Below, in pieces: positions 10,199-19,394 of a stretch of 52,652 nt of DNA (positions are counted from its first letter, which is position 1; each line of letters starts with the position of its first letter). The notes beneath the pieces are model-generated. The model did not search any database. It saw only the letters and a program-made list of their open reading frames with translations, and had not been told where the DNA came from. Made by a program: the position numbers and the translations under genes. Origin of the DNA: Hahella sp. HN01 (GTDB lineage: Bacteria; Pseudomonadota; Gammaproteobacteria; Pseudomonadales; Oleiphilaceae); assembly GCF_018986435.1 (NCBI RefSeq), contig NZ_JAHMIN010000011.1:1-52652 (forward strand), given 5' to 3'.

Positions 10199-11182
10199 TC
10201 AGTTACCGATCATGCCCATTTCCCGATAGTATTTTTCAGCGCCGGCGTGCAGCGGCGCGGTCAGACTATCGAAGATCATCTGTTCTTTCTTCAGATTAGC
10301 CAGCGCGGGATGCAGGCGTCGAAACAGGTCGAAGTTCTCGAACACCGCCTTAACCACACTGTAAACCACCTCATCGGACACCGCCGTCGTCGTCACAAAG
10401 GTAGCGCCAACGCCGAAGGTGTTCACGTCCCGCTCATTACCCCGATACATTCCACCGGGCACCACAGCGCGGCGATAGTAAGTGTTGGCGCGAATGAGCT
10501 TGTCGATTTCGTCACCTTCCACCGACACTAACACGCTGTCGCACAGAGTTGTCGCCTCTTTCACTGCGCCGCTTGGATGGCCCACGATATATAGCATTAC
10601 GTCAATCTGGCCGGAACATAGCGCTCTCGGTTGTTCGATAGCCTTGATTTCCGAGGCGGACTTGAAATCATTGAGGGACCAGCCATACGCATTCATCAGC
10701 ACTTCCATGGTGCCACGCTGGCCAGATCCTTCATTACCCACATTGACCCGCTTACCCTTCAAGTCCTTAAAACTTTTCACATTGGCGTCTTTACGCGCCA
10801 CGATGGTAAACGCCTCCGGGTGGATAGCGAACACCGAACGCAGCTCTTTGTGAGGTCCCGCTTCTTTGAAAATACTGCTGCCATGGTACGCATGAAATTG
10901 CCAGTCGGACTGCACAACCGCGAAGTCCACTTCACCAGCGCGTAATGCGCGTAGGTTGTAGGGCGACCCATCCGTGCTTTCAACGAAGCAGCGAAAGCCA
11001 TACTCCTTACTGGACTTGTTCACCAGCCGACAAATAGCGCCGCCGGTAGGAAAATACACTCCGGTTTCATTGCCGGTAGCGATACTGATGTGAGAAGGCG
11101 TGTCTGCGGAATACGTCAATGTGGCGCATAGCGCTGCAATGCTCAGAACCAAGAAGCGCAGCATAGCGTTAATCAATGGCAT
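10199..11182 (-). CDS. TAXI-family TRAP transporter solute-binding protein
   Basis: A periplasmic substrate-binding protein of the TAXI (TRAP-associated extracytoplasmic immunogenic) family. A Sec signal (LRFLVLSIAALCATLTYS, cleavage near YSA-DT) precedes the start of the mature domain with ISIATGNETGVYFPTGGAIC; the family motif region VQSDWQFHAYHGS and the segment KRVNVGNEGSGQRGTMEVL follow. I chose ATG 11182 (MPLINAML, about 327 aa); ATG 11164 (MLRFLV) is nearly as good, and a TTG further upstream seems unlikely. Neither start has a strong ribosome-binding site. No DctQM membrane subunits are adjacent, so it either serves a distant permease or has a sensory role. Confidence 0.88.
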   Translation of the reverse strand: MPLINAMLRFLVLSIAALCATLTYSADTPSHISIATGNETGVYFPTGGAICRLVNKSSKEYGFRCFVESTDGSPYNLRALRAGEVDFAVVQSDWQFHAYHGSSIFKEAGPHKELRSVFAIHPEAFTIVARKDANVKSFKDLKGKRVNVGNEGSGQRGTMEVLMNAYGWSLNDFKSASEIKAIEQPRALCSGQIDVMLYIVGHPSGAVKEATTLCDSVLVSVEGDEIDKLIRANTYYRRAVVPGGMYRGNERDVNTFGVGATFVTTTAVSDEVVYSVVKAVFENFDLFRRLHPALANLKKEQMIFDSLTAPLHAGAEKYYREMGMIGN

Positions 11183-11303
11183 TGGGAGATGAGTACCTGC
11201 TTTCAAGACTGCTTTACGTAAACCGGGTGATGTATAGGCCCGCAAGCCGCTTTACAACCCAATTTACTATTCAATTCCAGACGCTTACTAATTAATTATA
11301 GTC

Positions 11304-11327
11304 AAAGAAGGGCCCTTGACCGGGCCC
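11304..11327 (-). terminator. Probable terminator of the RND operon
   Basis: About 45 bases after the RND stop, GGGCCC and GGGCCC (self-complementary arms) flank a 6-base loop and are followed on the minus strand by TTCTTTG. This is a modest intrinsic terminator at the expected place. Confidence 0.5.
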
Positions 11328-11369
11328 CGTTCGTTACAGAGATATACGACGGCTATGTCGTCCGGCGTG

Positions 11370-13763
11370 TCAAACGCCCCCTTCAGCAGCTTTCGCCTTG
11401 GCGACCATCTTCTCTGGATTAAGCAGAAAACGGGCCAATGCCGGCAGCAGCCACAATGCGCCAACCATGTTCCAGAGGAACATAAAGAACAGCAGCAGCC
11501 CCATATTCGCCTGCAGTTTGATGGGCGAGAATATCCAGGTGCATACGCCAATCGCCAGCGTAATCCCCGTAAACATCACCGCTTTACCCGTGGAGCGCAA
11601 CGTTTCGAAATACGCATCCTGCAAGCTTTTGCCTTCCAGGATATAGTACTCAAACTTGGTGTAGATATAGATGCCGTAATCCACGCCAATGCCCACTCCC
11701 AGTGCAATCACCGGCAAAGTTTCAACTTTGATGCCAATCCCCATCTGCGTCATCAGCGCTTCGCACAGGATTGAGGTCAAGCCAAGGGGTACAACGATAC
11801 ACAACACCGCGCGGATAGAACGGAACGTGACAAAGCAGAGTACGCTGACCACCGAGTAAACGAAGATCAGCATCAGGTCCTTGGCTTTGGAAATAACCTG
11901 GTTCGTGGCCGCATCCACGCCGGCGTTGCCCGCCGCCAGCAGCAATTGGTAGTCGTCATTGGCGTTCTCGCGTGAGAAGGCCTCTATGGTGTCCACCACC
12001 CGCTGCAAGGTTTCCGCCTTGTGATCCTCCAGGAAAGCCAACAAGGGCGTCATACTGCAGTCAGAGTTCACCAGCCCGGACGGCGCACGCTGGATGGAAG
12101 AGTTGATAATCTGCTGATTACGGGACAGTTCGTACCACTTAAAGTTACCTTCATTCAGCGCTTTGGTGACGATTTTGGATACAGTCGCCAACGAGGCGGT
12201 CGACTCGACGCCAGGCGTGTTTTCCAGCACCCACTGCAGATCATCCATTCCTTTCATGACCGGATAACTGGAGCATTTTTCCCTATCCGTCTTCACCATC
12301 ACCACCATGACGTCCGAGCTGGTGCTGTAGTTGTTGATGATAAAGTCATTGTCTCGGTTGTATCTGCTGTCAGGGCGCAGTTCAGCGGCTCCCTTGTCCA
12401 GATCGCCGATCTTCAGGCCTTGCTTGTAGTAAATCCCCAGGCCGGCGCCGACCAATGCGATCAACAAAGATACTCGCGCCACCGAAGGATGTGCGAAATA
12501 AGACATGCGCAGCCATTTTCGGTCGCGCTCTTCGCCCCGGTTCTTCTGATGCTTGATCCCAGACTTGGTGATGCCCACATAGGAAAGAATAATCGGGTGC
12601 AACACCAGGTTAGTGATGATGATCACCGCTACGCCAATGCTGGCGGTGACTGCGAGATCCTTGATGACGTCAATCTTAATAAACAGCAGCGTCAGGAAGC
12701 CCATCGCGTCGCTCACCAACGCCAGCATCCCAGGGATATACAGCGCCCTGAACGCCAAACGCGCGGAAGTGGTGGCGTCAAACCCACGAGCCGACTCAAT
12801 GGACATTGCGTTGACGATTTGTACGCCATGGCTGATGCCGATAGCGAACACCAGAAACGGCACCAGAATAGAGTAAGGATCAATCCCATATCCCAGCAGA
12901 CGCAAGATCCCAACCTGCCAGATCACCGCCACGATGGAAGCCAGAACCGGCGTCAAAGTGCCGGACCAACAGCGCGAGTACCAGTACAACAGCACGATGG
13001 TAAGCACAATGGCGACCAGGAAGAACAACACGACAGAGCGCATGCCTTCGATCAGATCCCCCAGCTTCTTCGCAAAACCAATGGCGTAGATATGAATATT
13101 GGGGTTTTGCGCCTGAAACTTCTCCCGGATATTCGTCTCCAGATCACGAGAGAATTGTTCGTAATTCAGCGATTGCCCGGTATCCGGGTCCACCTCCAGC
13201 AGAGGCGCATAAATAATGACTGAGCGGAAGTTGTCCGCCACCAGCCTTCCCACTTCGCCGGAGCGCAAAATATTCTGGCGCAGCTTGTCCAGGCTTTCCT
13301 GACTGCCGTTGTACCCATCGGGAATAACTGTTCCGCCCTGAAAACCTTCCTCTGTAACTTCCACCCAGCGCACATTGGGGGTCCATACAGAACGTACGCC
13401 AGAGCGGTCCACGCCGCGCAGATAAAACACTTCATCCGTAATCTGCTTCAGAGTTTCCATGTAGGAATCAGTAAAGATATCCCCCTCCTCGACCGCCACC
13501 GCGATACGAATGGAGTTCCCGAGATTCTCCAGGTCGTCCCTGTTCTCAAGCATATTCTGGATGTAAGGATGCTCCAGCGGGATCAATCTCTCAAAGCTGG
13601 AGTCCGGCTTGATTTTGGCCGCACTGAAAGCCATGAAAACGGTGATCGCCAGGAAAGCGATAAGAATGATCAGGCGGTTGTTAAACACCAGCCGCTCCAG
13701 CCACGGCTCCGCCTTCGGCGTTAAAATGAAGTGATCGCCTTGATCGTGTAACTTGTTCGACAT
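11370..13763 (-). CDS. RND-superfamily (MMPL-type) transporter
   Basis: A 797-residue inner-membrane protein of the RND/MMPL superfamily. A first membrane helix (LIILIAFLAITVFMAFSAA, about 30-50) is followed by a large extracytoplasmic loop (about 50-225), five helices (about 228-400), a second helix-plus-large-loop repeat (about 425-620), and five closing helices. This is the two-fold repeated RND plan with sterol-sensing-like segments such as VIALGVGIGVDYGIYIYTKF. It has no companion membrane-fusion protein, unlike drug-efflux RND pumps. AGGGGAAA lies just upstream of the ATG. It is the last gene of an operon with DUF1329 and YCF48-like genes, which in other proteobacteria accompanies transport of hydrophobic compounds. 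The substrate here is unknown. Confidence 0.9.
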   Translation of the reverse strand: MSNKLHDQGDHFILTPKAEPWLERLVFNNRLIILIAFLAITVFMAFSAAKIKPDSSFERLIPLEHPYIQNMLENRDDLENLGNSIRIAVAVEEGDIFTDSYMETLKQITDEVFYLRGVDRSGVRSVWTPNVRWVEVTEEGFQGGTVIPDGYNGSQESLDKLRQNILRSGEVGRLVADNFRSVIIYAPLLEVDPDTGQSLNYEQFSRDLETNIREKFQAQNPNIHIYAIGFAKKLGDLIEGMRSVVLFFLVAIVLTIVLLYWYSRCWSGTLTPVLASIVAVIWQVGILRLLGYGIDPYSILVPFLVFAIGISHGVQIVNAMSIESARGFDATTSARLAFRALYIPGMLALVSDAMGFLTLLFIKIDVIKDLAVTASIGVAVIIITNLVLHPIILSYVGITKSGIKHQKNRGEERDRKWLRMSYFAHPSVARVSLLIALVGAGLGIYYKQGLKIGDLDKGAAELRPDSRYNRDNDFIINNYSTSSDVMVVMVKTDREKCSSYPVMKGMDDLQWVLENTPGVESTASLATVSKIVTKALNEGNFKWYELSRNQQIINSSIQRAPSGLVNSDCSMTPLLAFLEDHKAETLQRVVDTIEAFSRENANDDYQLLLAAGNAGVDAATNQVISKAKDLMLIFVYSVVSVLCFVTFRSIRAVLCIVVPLGLTSILCEALMTQMGIGIKVETLPVIALGVGIGVDYGIYIYTKFEYYILEGKSLQDAYFETLRSTGKAVMFTGITLAIGVCTWIFSPIKLQANMGLLLFFMFLWNMVGALWLLPALARFLLNPEKMVAKAKAAEGGV

Positions 13764-13814
13764 TCAAGTTTCCCCTGTCTGATTATTCTACTGTGGGTTG
13801 CTATCGAACTATGG

Positions 13815-14954
13815 CTAGTTCAGCTTGCTTATGCTTTTGAGGACGTTCACGCCGCCCTCGCCGACTAGCAACAATTGGTCGGGAGACAGGAATGTCGCCG
13901 CCAACAAGCCCAGGCGGTTCGCCTGCGGATGTACCTTGAAGTCTTCGCCGAAGTTCTGGCTTAGCAGCATAACGCCAGAGTTACCGACGACCGCTATGCG
14001 GCCACCCTCGCCTACCGCAGCGCTCATCAGCGACTCCTCCACATCGACCCCCACGCGATCCCACGTGGAGCCCGAATCCTGGGAATAGAACAGATGCCCA
14101 CGCAGACCAAATACAAACACTTCATTAACGTTGCCATTACCGCTCACGCCGAACAGTGAGCCGTCATAAGGCGACTCAAGGGTTTCCCAGGTTTCGCCAA
14201 AATCCGTCGAGCGGAAGACGTAGCCCGCCTCGCCGACAATAAACATGGCGCCGCCGGTGATCTGCGCAATCGCATTCAAGTGAAAGCGTTCGGTGTTTTC
14301 CAGCCTGGGCGCCCAGTTGGTCCAACTGGCGCCGCCATCTTCCGTATGAAAGAAAAATCCATAGGCGCCGACGACAAAACCTTCCTGCGCATTTTTAAAC
14401 CAAACGTCAAGCAGAGGCTTGCCTGGGCCGACTTCCGCGTCCGCCATGGCGTCTTCAAGAGCGAAGCTGGCGTCTTCCAACTGATACTCCAGATCTGACG
14501 CCTCCTCTTCTGGAGCCGTTTCCAGTTGCTCCTTCAAATTCGCCACGCGCTTCTGCGCCTGTGCGATAACCATCTCGTTCGCGGCCACACCGTCAAACTG
14601 CTTGCTCCAATTGACGCCGCCATCCTCGGTATGCAGCACCACTGCGCCGTGACCCACCGCCCAGCCTTGCTTGGCGTCCACAAAATACAGGGAGGTCAAC
14701 AAGGTCGATACAGGTGAATTGGCCTGCGTCCAGCTGCCGCCCTGATCATCGGAATAAATGATATGACCCCGCTGCCCAACCGCCACCAGGCGCTCGCCGG
14801 CCTTCACCACATCCACCAGCAACGTGGAGGACGCCAATTCAGTTTTCATTGCCGGAGTGCTGAGCACATCGCCCGCCAGCGACCAAGGAGAGTTCAGCGA
14901 CGCACATAACGCGCACGCGAACGTCATTTTCCGCAGAACCGTCGTTAACTTCAT
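13815..14954 (-). CDS. YCF48-like beta-propeller exported protein
   Basis: A 379-residue periplasmic or surface protein with a Sec signal (TFACALCASLNSPWSLAGD, cleavage near residue 28) and BNR/YCF48-type repeats. Asp-box-like motifs recur: YSDDQGGSWTQ, HTEDGGVNWSK, HTEDGGASWTN, STDFGETWETL, SQDSGSTWDRV. This pattern predicts a seven-bladed propeller. A charged helical insert (about 135-175, VANLKEQLETAPEEEASDLE) interrupts blade two to three. The chloroplast namesake assists photosystem II assembly, but in heterotrophs the family appears beside RND/DUF1329 genes and is thought to be part of that envelope system. It lies 51 bases upstream of the RND gene. Confidence 0.88.
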   Translation of the reverse strand: MKLTTVLRKMTFACALCASLNSPWSLAGDVLSTPAMKTELASSTLLVDVVKAGERLVAVGQRGHIIYSDDQGGSWTQANSPVSTLLTSLYFVDAKQGWAVGHGAVVLHTEDGGVNWSKQFDGVAANEMVIAQAQKRVANLKEQLETAPEEEASDLEYQLEDASFALEDAMADAEVGPGKPLLDVWFKNAQEGFVVGAYGFFFHTEDGGASWTNWAPRLENTERFHLNAIAQITGGAMFIVGEAGYVFRSTDFGETWETLESPYDGSLFGVSGNGNVNEVFVFGLRGHLFYSQDSGSTWDRVGVDVEESLMSAAVGEGGRIAVVGNSGVMLLSQNFGEDFKVHPQANRLGLLAATFLSPDQLLLVGEGGVNVLKSISKLN

Positions 14955-15068
14955 TTATTCCTGCCTTTTTCTGAGCCCATCACTGTCTACGCCCACTTCT
15001 TCCTTTTGCACATTGCGCCTCACGGCGCCCCTTAAAAATTAGCCGCTATCGCGCCAACTGCAAGCGCT

Positions 15069-16454
15069 CTAGCGTATGCCACGCCGCCGCAGCGACTGCG
15101 GACTGAAGTAACGGCGATCCGGCACTTCATTGGTGAACACCCGCGTGGAACGCTCTTCGCTGTCCAAGCCCTGCACGTGATACCGACGCGCCTGCAAATC
15201 GTAAAACACGTCCAACGCTGTCCATGTGGAGGGCAGCTCGTAGAAGTTTTTCAGGAACGCCATACTGACGCGCCACAGCTCGCCACGGCCATCGTATTGA
15301 TCCACCAAGGCGATATTCCAGCTGTCCTCATCGATATAAAACACGCGCCGGGAATAGATATGCCGCTCGCCCGCTTTGAGTTTGGCCTCAATGACATGCA
15401 CCCGATGCTTTTCAAAACGGGTGTAGTCAGGATTGATATGGGACACGCCCAGCACACCCGCATACTTCAGACCGGCCTGAGATATTTGATAGCTGTTGTA
15501 AGGAATATACATTTCCTTCAACCCCAGATAATTCCAGTCATAGCGATCCGGAGCGCCGTTATACATATCCGTGTCATCCGCCGTACGCAGATTGTCCGAG
15601 GCGGCGATTGGCGAGTCATAGGCCAGATTCGGCGCTCTTCTGACACGTCGTTGCCCGGCGTTATAGCCCCATGCCTGGCGGGGTTCCTTCACCTGATCCA
15701 GGGTTTCATGCACCAACACCGCCCCGCCAGCGAGACGCGCAGGAGAAATGGTGAACGACAGATAGTAGAACAGGATATTCTTCAGATCCTTTTCGCTGCC
15801 TTCCGGGTTATAAAAGTTCCAGAACACTTCCTGTTGAGAGTTGACCAGACTGAACTCACCGTTGCGCTGCACCGCCGTTTCCGATGCGCGACGGGTGACG
15901 AATACGCCGCGCCAGCGCGTAAGATGGTTCCAGATCGCCTGCAACGCCTTGCGCTCGTTCGAACCATGCAACACGGGGAATGGAATGCCGCCATAGGCGC
16001 CGGTAACGCCATTTCCATCTTTGGTCAGATCGGCTTTGACCGCGTTTTCATAGGTGTTCTGATTCACCCAGTCCGGCGCGGAGTGCGAGCGTCGGGTAAC
16101 GTACACCGGGATCTTGAATGTGGTGGGATAAGTCTTAAACAGCGCCTTTAACCCTTCACTCAGATACTTTTCATATTTGGTGAAGTTCTGGGCTGTAATT
16201 ACTTCTTTAGGTTTATCTTCTTTAAAGGGGTCCGGATGGTGCTGCCCCTCCCGCTGATATTCTTTCGGAGGCTGAGTAATCCCCCCTTCCCAACGGGGAA
16301 TGTCAGCGCCATTACCTTCACGAATTGCGCCGAAAGGAGTGAGTTCTCCCGTTAGTTTTTTGGCTTCAGCGGGACTGACGGCCGCCCCTGCGCAGGCGGC
16401 GTATAAGGAAAACAGCAATAAGCTTCCAAGCAGTACTTTTTTATTCTGCATCAT
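15069..16454 (-). CDS. DUF1329 exported protein (LolB-like fold expected)
   Basis: A 461-residue DUF1329 protein with a Sec signal (MMQNKKVLLGSLLLFSLYAACAG shortened here: VLLGSLLLFSLYAACAG, cleavage near AGA-AV). Family marks are the early PFGAIREGNGADIPRWEGGI segment, the central AWGYNAGQRRVRRAPNLAYD stretch, and DRYDWNYLGLKEMYIPYNSY. The family is predicted to have a lipoprotein-carrier (LolB/VioE-like) fold that could shelter an apolar ligand in the periplasm. It is the first gene of the three-gene operon, 114 bases before the YCF48-like gene. In other genomes a DUF1302 outer-membrane protein usually accompanies it; none is present here. Confidence 0.9.
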   Translation of the reverse strand: MMQNKKVLLGSLLLFSLYAACAGAAVSPAEAKKLTGELTPFGAIREGNGADIPRWEGGITQPPKEYQREGQHHPDPFKEDKPKEVITAQNFTKYEKYLSEGLKALFKTYPTTFKIPVYVTRRSHSAPDWVNQNTYENAVKADLTKDGNGVTGAYGGIPFPVLHGSNERKALQAIWNHLTRWRGVFVTRRASETAVQRNGEFSLVNSQQEVFWNFYNPEGSEKDLKNILFYYLSFTISPARLAGGAVLVHETLDQVKEPRQAWGYNAGQRRVRRAPNLAYDSPIAASDNLRTADDTDMYNGAPDRYDWNYLGLKEMYIPYNSYQISQAGLKYAGVLGVSHINPDYTRFEKHRVHVIEAKLKAGERHIYSRRVFYIDEDSWNIALVDQYDGRGELWRVSMAFLKNFYELPSTWTALDVFYDLQARRYHVQGLDSEERSTRVFTNEVPDRRYFSPQSLRRRGIR

Positions 16455-16513
16455 AGATACTCTTATTCCTAATCGAAGACAGCTGGATTATTGAACGACT
16501 CTTTCGGCGGACG

Positions 16514-16539
16514 CGGCGCTCAGCTGAGTGATTGAGCGC
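16514..16539. terminator. GC-rich hairpin between pepN and DUF1329
   Basis: GGCGCTCA and TGAGCGCC form an 8-bp perfect stem around a 10-base loop. Neither side has a T-run, so it may be an mRNA 3' stabiliser or Rho-assisted end of the pepN transcript instead of a true intrinsic terminator. Confidence 0.35.
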
Positions 16540-16689
16540 CGGACTTAGAGGTCATCTCCTGCTTTATTCTTATTTTTGCTCTGCTTCAACAGGGCTTTAT
16601 TGTATGTAAAAGCTTAGTTCAGCCAGTAATTTTGTCTATTCCTCCGGGACTTAACGGACTTTTATCGACATTTTCTCTACAAGTTACGC

Positions 16690-19350
16690 CTATTTCAGGC
16701 TCTTTGACACCACTTCGTACGCATCTCTGGACAGGCCGGGATGCGCCATGATTTCCTGCAGCTCTTTCTGCATAAGCGCAGAGCGCTGTGGCTCCAATTT
16801 ACGCCAGCGAGTCAGAGGCGTCAGCAGACGGGAAGCGATCTGCGGATTCAGACCGTCCATTTTTATGATCCACTCGCGCAGGAAGCGATAACCGGAGCCG
16901 TCTGCAGCATGGAAGTGACGCCAGTTCTGCCCGCCAAAGGTTCCAATCACGGAGCGGACTTTGTTTGGATTGCGCTCAGAGAACAGCTCATGGGCCGTCA
17001 AAGCCTGAATGCTTTCCAGTGCGCCATGATGCTCGCTGGCCGCCTGCACGCTGAACCACTGCTCCATGACCAACTGATCTTTCTTCCACTTACACAGGAA
17101 GTCAGCCAACGCCGATTGCCCCGCCTCAATATCCGGCCCGTTAACCAGAGCGGCCAGAGCGCCGAACTCGTCTGTCATAGTCTGCGCCTGCTGCATCTGC
17201 AGCCTCGCCAAGGAGACGGATTCTTGCGCGCCGCCCTGAGCGAGCAGCATCAAGCAAGCGTTCTTATAAGCACGCAGGCCCATGGAAACGCTGTCCAATG
17301 CATTGCCCGACTGAGCGTGAAGCTGACGATATTTGCTCAACAACAGCTCCGACAAAGACGCGCCGATTCGCTCATGCACCCGCTGACGGGCGTTGAGGAT
17401 GGCGTCGACATGGACCACTTCGGCCTGTTCCGCCAGCAGCGACACGCCGGGCGTCTGCACCATTTTCGCCAGCATGGCGTGGTCGCCTTTGTCATCCAGC
17501 AATACCTGGCGCATGGCGTCGATGTAGCGTTCGTCGATTTCCGCCTGTTCGCCTTGCAGCTCAGCATTTATCAACTCATTGAAGACGGAAACAGCCAGTT
17601 TCTGTCCCGCGTCCCAACGGTTGAAGCCATCGCTGTCAAAAGACATGAGGAAAGTAAGCTGATTTCTGTCATAGGGATAATTCAGTCGCACTGGCGCAGA
17701 GAAACCACGCAACAGCGAAGGCGTCGGTTTTTCCGTTACTCCGGTGAAAACAAAGCTTTGTTCGGACTCTCTAACCTGCAGGACTCGGGTGAGATCGCCA
17801 TCCGCGCCGGAGGCTTCGCCCTGACCGGCCTTTAGCGTCAAGGGCATATCTTTGCCTGAACCATCCAGCAAGCCAACCGCCAGGGGAATCTGGAACGGCT
17901 GCTTTTCCAGTTGTCCTGGTGTGGGAGGACAGCTTTGTTTGACATCGAGACGGTACTCTTTCGTCTCCGCATCATAATGATCCGTCACTGACACCACTGG
18001 CGTTCCAGACTGACTGTACCACCGCTTGAACTGAGCAAAGTCTTGCCCACTGACTTCTTCCATACAGGCGACAAAATCATCGGTAGTCACTGCCTGGCCA
18101 TCAAAACGGGAGAAATAGAGATCAGATCCCTCGCGGAACTTCTCCGCTCCCAGCAGCGTGTGCAGCATGCGCACTACCTCGCTGCCCTTCTCATATACGG
18201 TCAGCGTGTAGAAGTTAGAGATTTCCATATAGGAATCCGGGCGCACCGGATGCGACATAGGACCCGCATCCTCGGCGAACTGCATAGTACGCAGCAAGGC
18301 GACGTCTTCGATGCGCTTCACAGCGCGCGAATGCATGTCCGCAGAAAATTCCGCGTCGCGGAAAACAGTAAAACCTTCTTTCAGGCTCAACTGAAACCAG
18401 TCGCGACAGGTCACCCGGTTGCCGGACCAGTTGTGGAAGTATTCATGAGCGACAATCGCCTCTATACGCTGAAACGCGCTGTCTGTAGACGTTTCCGGGT
18501 TCGCCAGCACACAGGAAGAGTTGAAGATATTCAGCCCTTTGTTTTCCATCGCGCCCATGTTGAAATCGCTGACGGCGACGATATTGAAGATATCCAGGTC
18601 ATATTCACGGCCATATACTTCTTCGTCCCAGGTCATGGAGCGCTTGAGAGAGTCCATGGCGTGGCTGCACTTATTCAGGTCCTGCGGTTCGACATAGATA
18701 CGCAGTTGCACTTCGCGCCCACTCATGGTCGTGAAGCTGTCCTCCACCCAGCGCAGATCGCCGGCGACCAGAGCAAACAGATAACAGGGCTTCTTGAAAG
18801 GATCTTCCCACTTAACCCAATGACGATCGCCGCTCTCACCAGAAGCAACAGGATTGCCGTTGGACAGCAGTACAGGATAGCGCCCCTTCTCCGCTTCAAT
18901 CGTAGTGGTGAAGGAGGACATGACGTCCGGGCGATCCAGATAATAGGTAATGCGACGGAAACCTTCCGCCTCGCACTGAGTACAGAACATCGAACTGGAG
19001 CGATACAGCCCTTCCAGACAGGTATTCTCCTGCGGCTTGATCCAGGTGACCACGGTCAGCACGAACTGCTTGGGCAAACGCTCCAGTCTCAGCGTCTCGT
19101 CGTCCAGCTGATACTCATCCGGGTTCAGCGTGCGCCCGTCCAGCAGCAAACGCTCCAATTGCAGCTCAACGCCATCAAGCTCCAGAACGTCACGAAACGC
19201 ATCAGCGTCAGGATTGCGCCTGATGTGGAGCTGAGAAGTGACTCGGGCCCCATCTTCATAAAGCTGGAAGTTCAGGTCCGTGGCGTCGATCAAAAAGTCC
19301 GGTTTACGATAATCTTTCAGATAAATAGTGCGAGGTTGACTTTCTTTCAT
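16690..19350 (-). CDS. pepN: Aminopeptidase N (M1 family)
   Basis: An 886-residue cytosolic zinc metallo-aminopeptidase that removes N-terminal residues from peptides. M1 hallmarks are present: the exopeptidase motif GAMENKGLNIFN, and the zinc site HEYFHNW followed 18 residues later by Glu in LKEGFTVFRD (near residues 300-325). The length is close to E. coli PepN (870). The ATG at 19350 gives the N-terminus MKESQPRTIYLKDYRKPDF, matching relatives; a TTG at 19398 overlapping the stop of the upstream gene would add 16 residues. It is translated directly after the DUF2797 gene. Confidence 0.97.
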   Translation of the reverse strand: MKESQPRTIYLKDYRKPDFLIDATDLNFQLYEDGARVTSQLHIRRNPDADAFRDVLELDGVELQLERLLLDGRTLNPDEYQLDDETLRLERLPKQFVLTVVTWIKPQENTCLEGLYRSSSMFCTQCEAEGFRRITYYLDRPDVMSSFTTTIEAEKGRYPVLLSNGNPVASGESGDRHWVKWEDPFKKPCYLFALVAGDLRWVEDSFTTMSGREVQLRIYVEPQDLNKCSHAMDSLKRSMTWDEEVYGREYDLDIFNIVAVSDFNMGAMENKGLNIFNSSCVLANPETSTDSAFQRIEAIVAHEYFHNWSGNRVTCRDWFQLSLKEGFTVFRDAEFSADMHSRAVKRIEDVALLRTMQFAEDAGPMSHPVRPDSYMEISNFYTLTVYEKGSEVVRMLHTLLGAEKFREGSDLYFSRFDGQAVTTDDFVACMEEVSGQDFAQFKRWYSQSGTPVVSVTDHYDAETKEYRLDVKQSCPPTPGQLEKQPFQIPLAVGLLDGSGKDMPLTLKAGQGEASGADGDLTRVLQVRESEQSFVFTGVTEKPTPSLLRGFSAPVRLNYPYDRNQLTFLMSFDSDGFNRWDAGQKLAVSVFNELINAELQGEQAEIDERYIDAMRQVLLDDKGDHAMLAKMVQTPGVSLLAEQAEVVHVDAILNARQRVHERIGASLSELLLSKYRQLHAQSGNALDSVSMGLRAYKNACLMLLAQGGAQESVSLARLQMQQAQTMTDEFGALAALVNGPDIEAGQSALADFLCKWKKDQLVMEQWFSVQAASEHHGALESIQALTAHELFSERNPNKVRSVIGTFGGQNWRHFHAADGSGYRFLREWIIKMDGLNPQIASRLLTPLTRWRKLEPQRSALMQKELQEIMAHPGLSRDAYEVVSKSLK

Positions 19351-19394
19351 AGTAATTATGCTCAAGTTTTCCGTAGGCGAGCTTCCATATACGC

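Noticed and set aside
12021-13223. 400-codon plus-strand frame antisense to the RND gene
   Set aside because: Its length comes from the codon bias of the real gene; it is His/Gln/Arg-rich and resembles no known fold.
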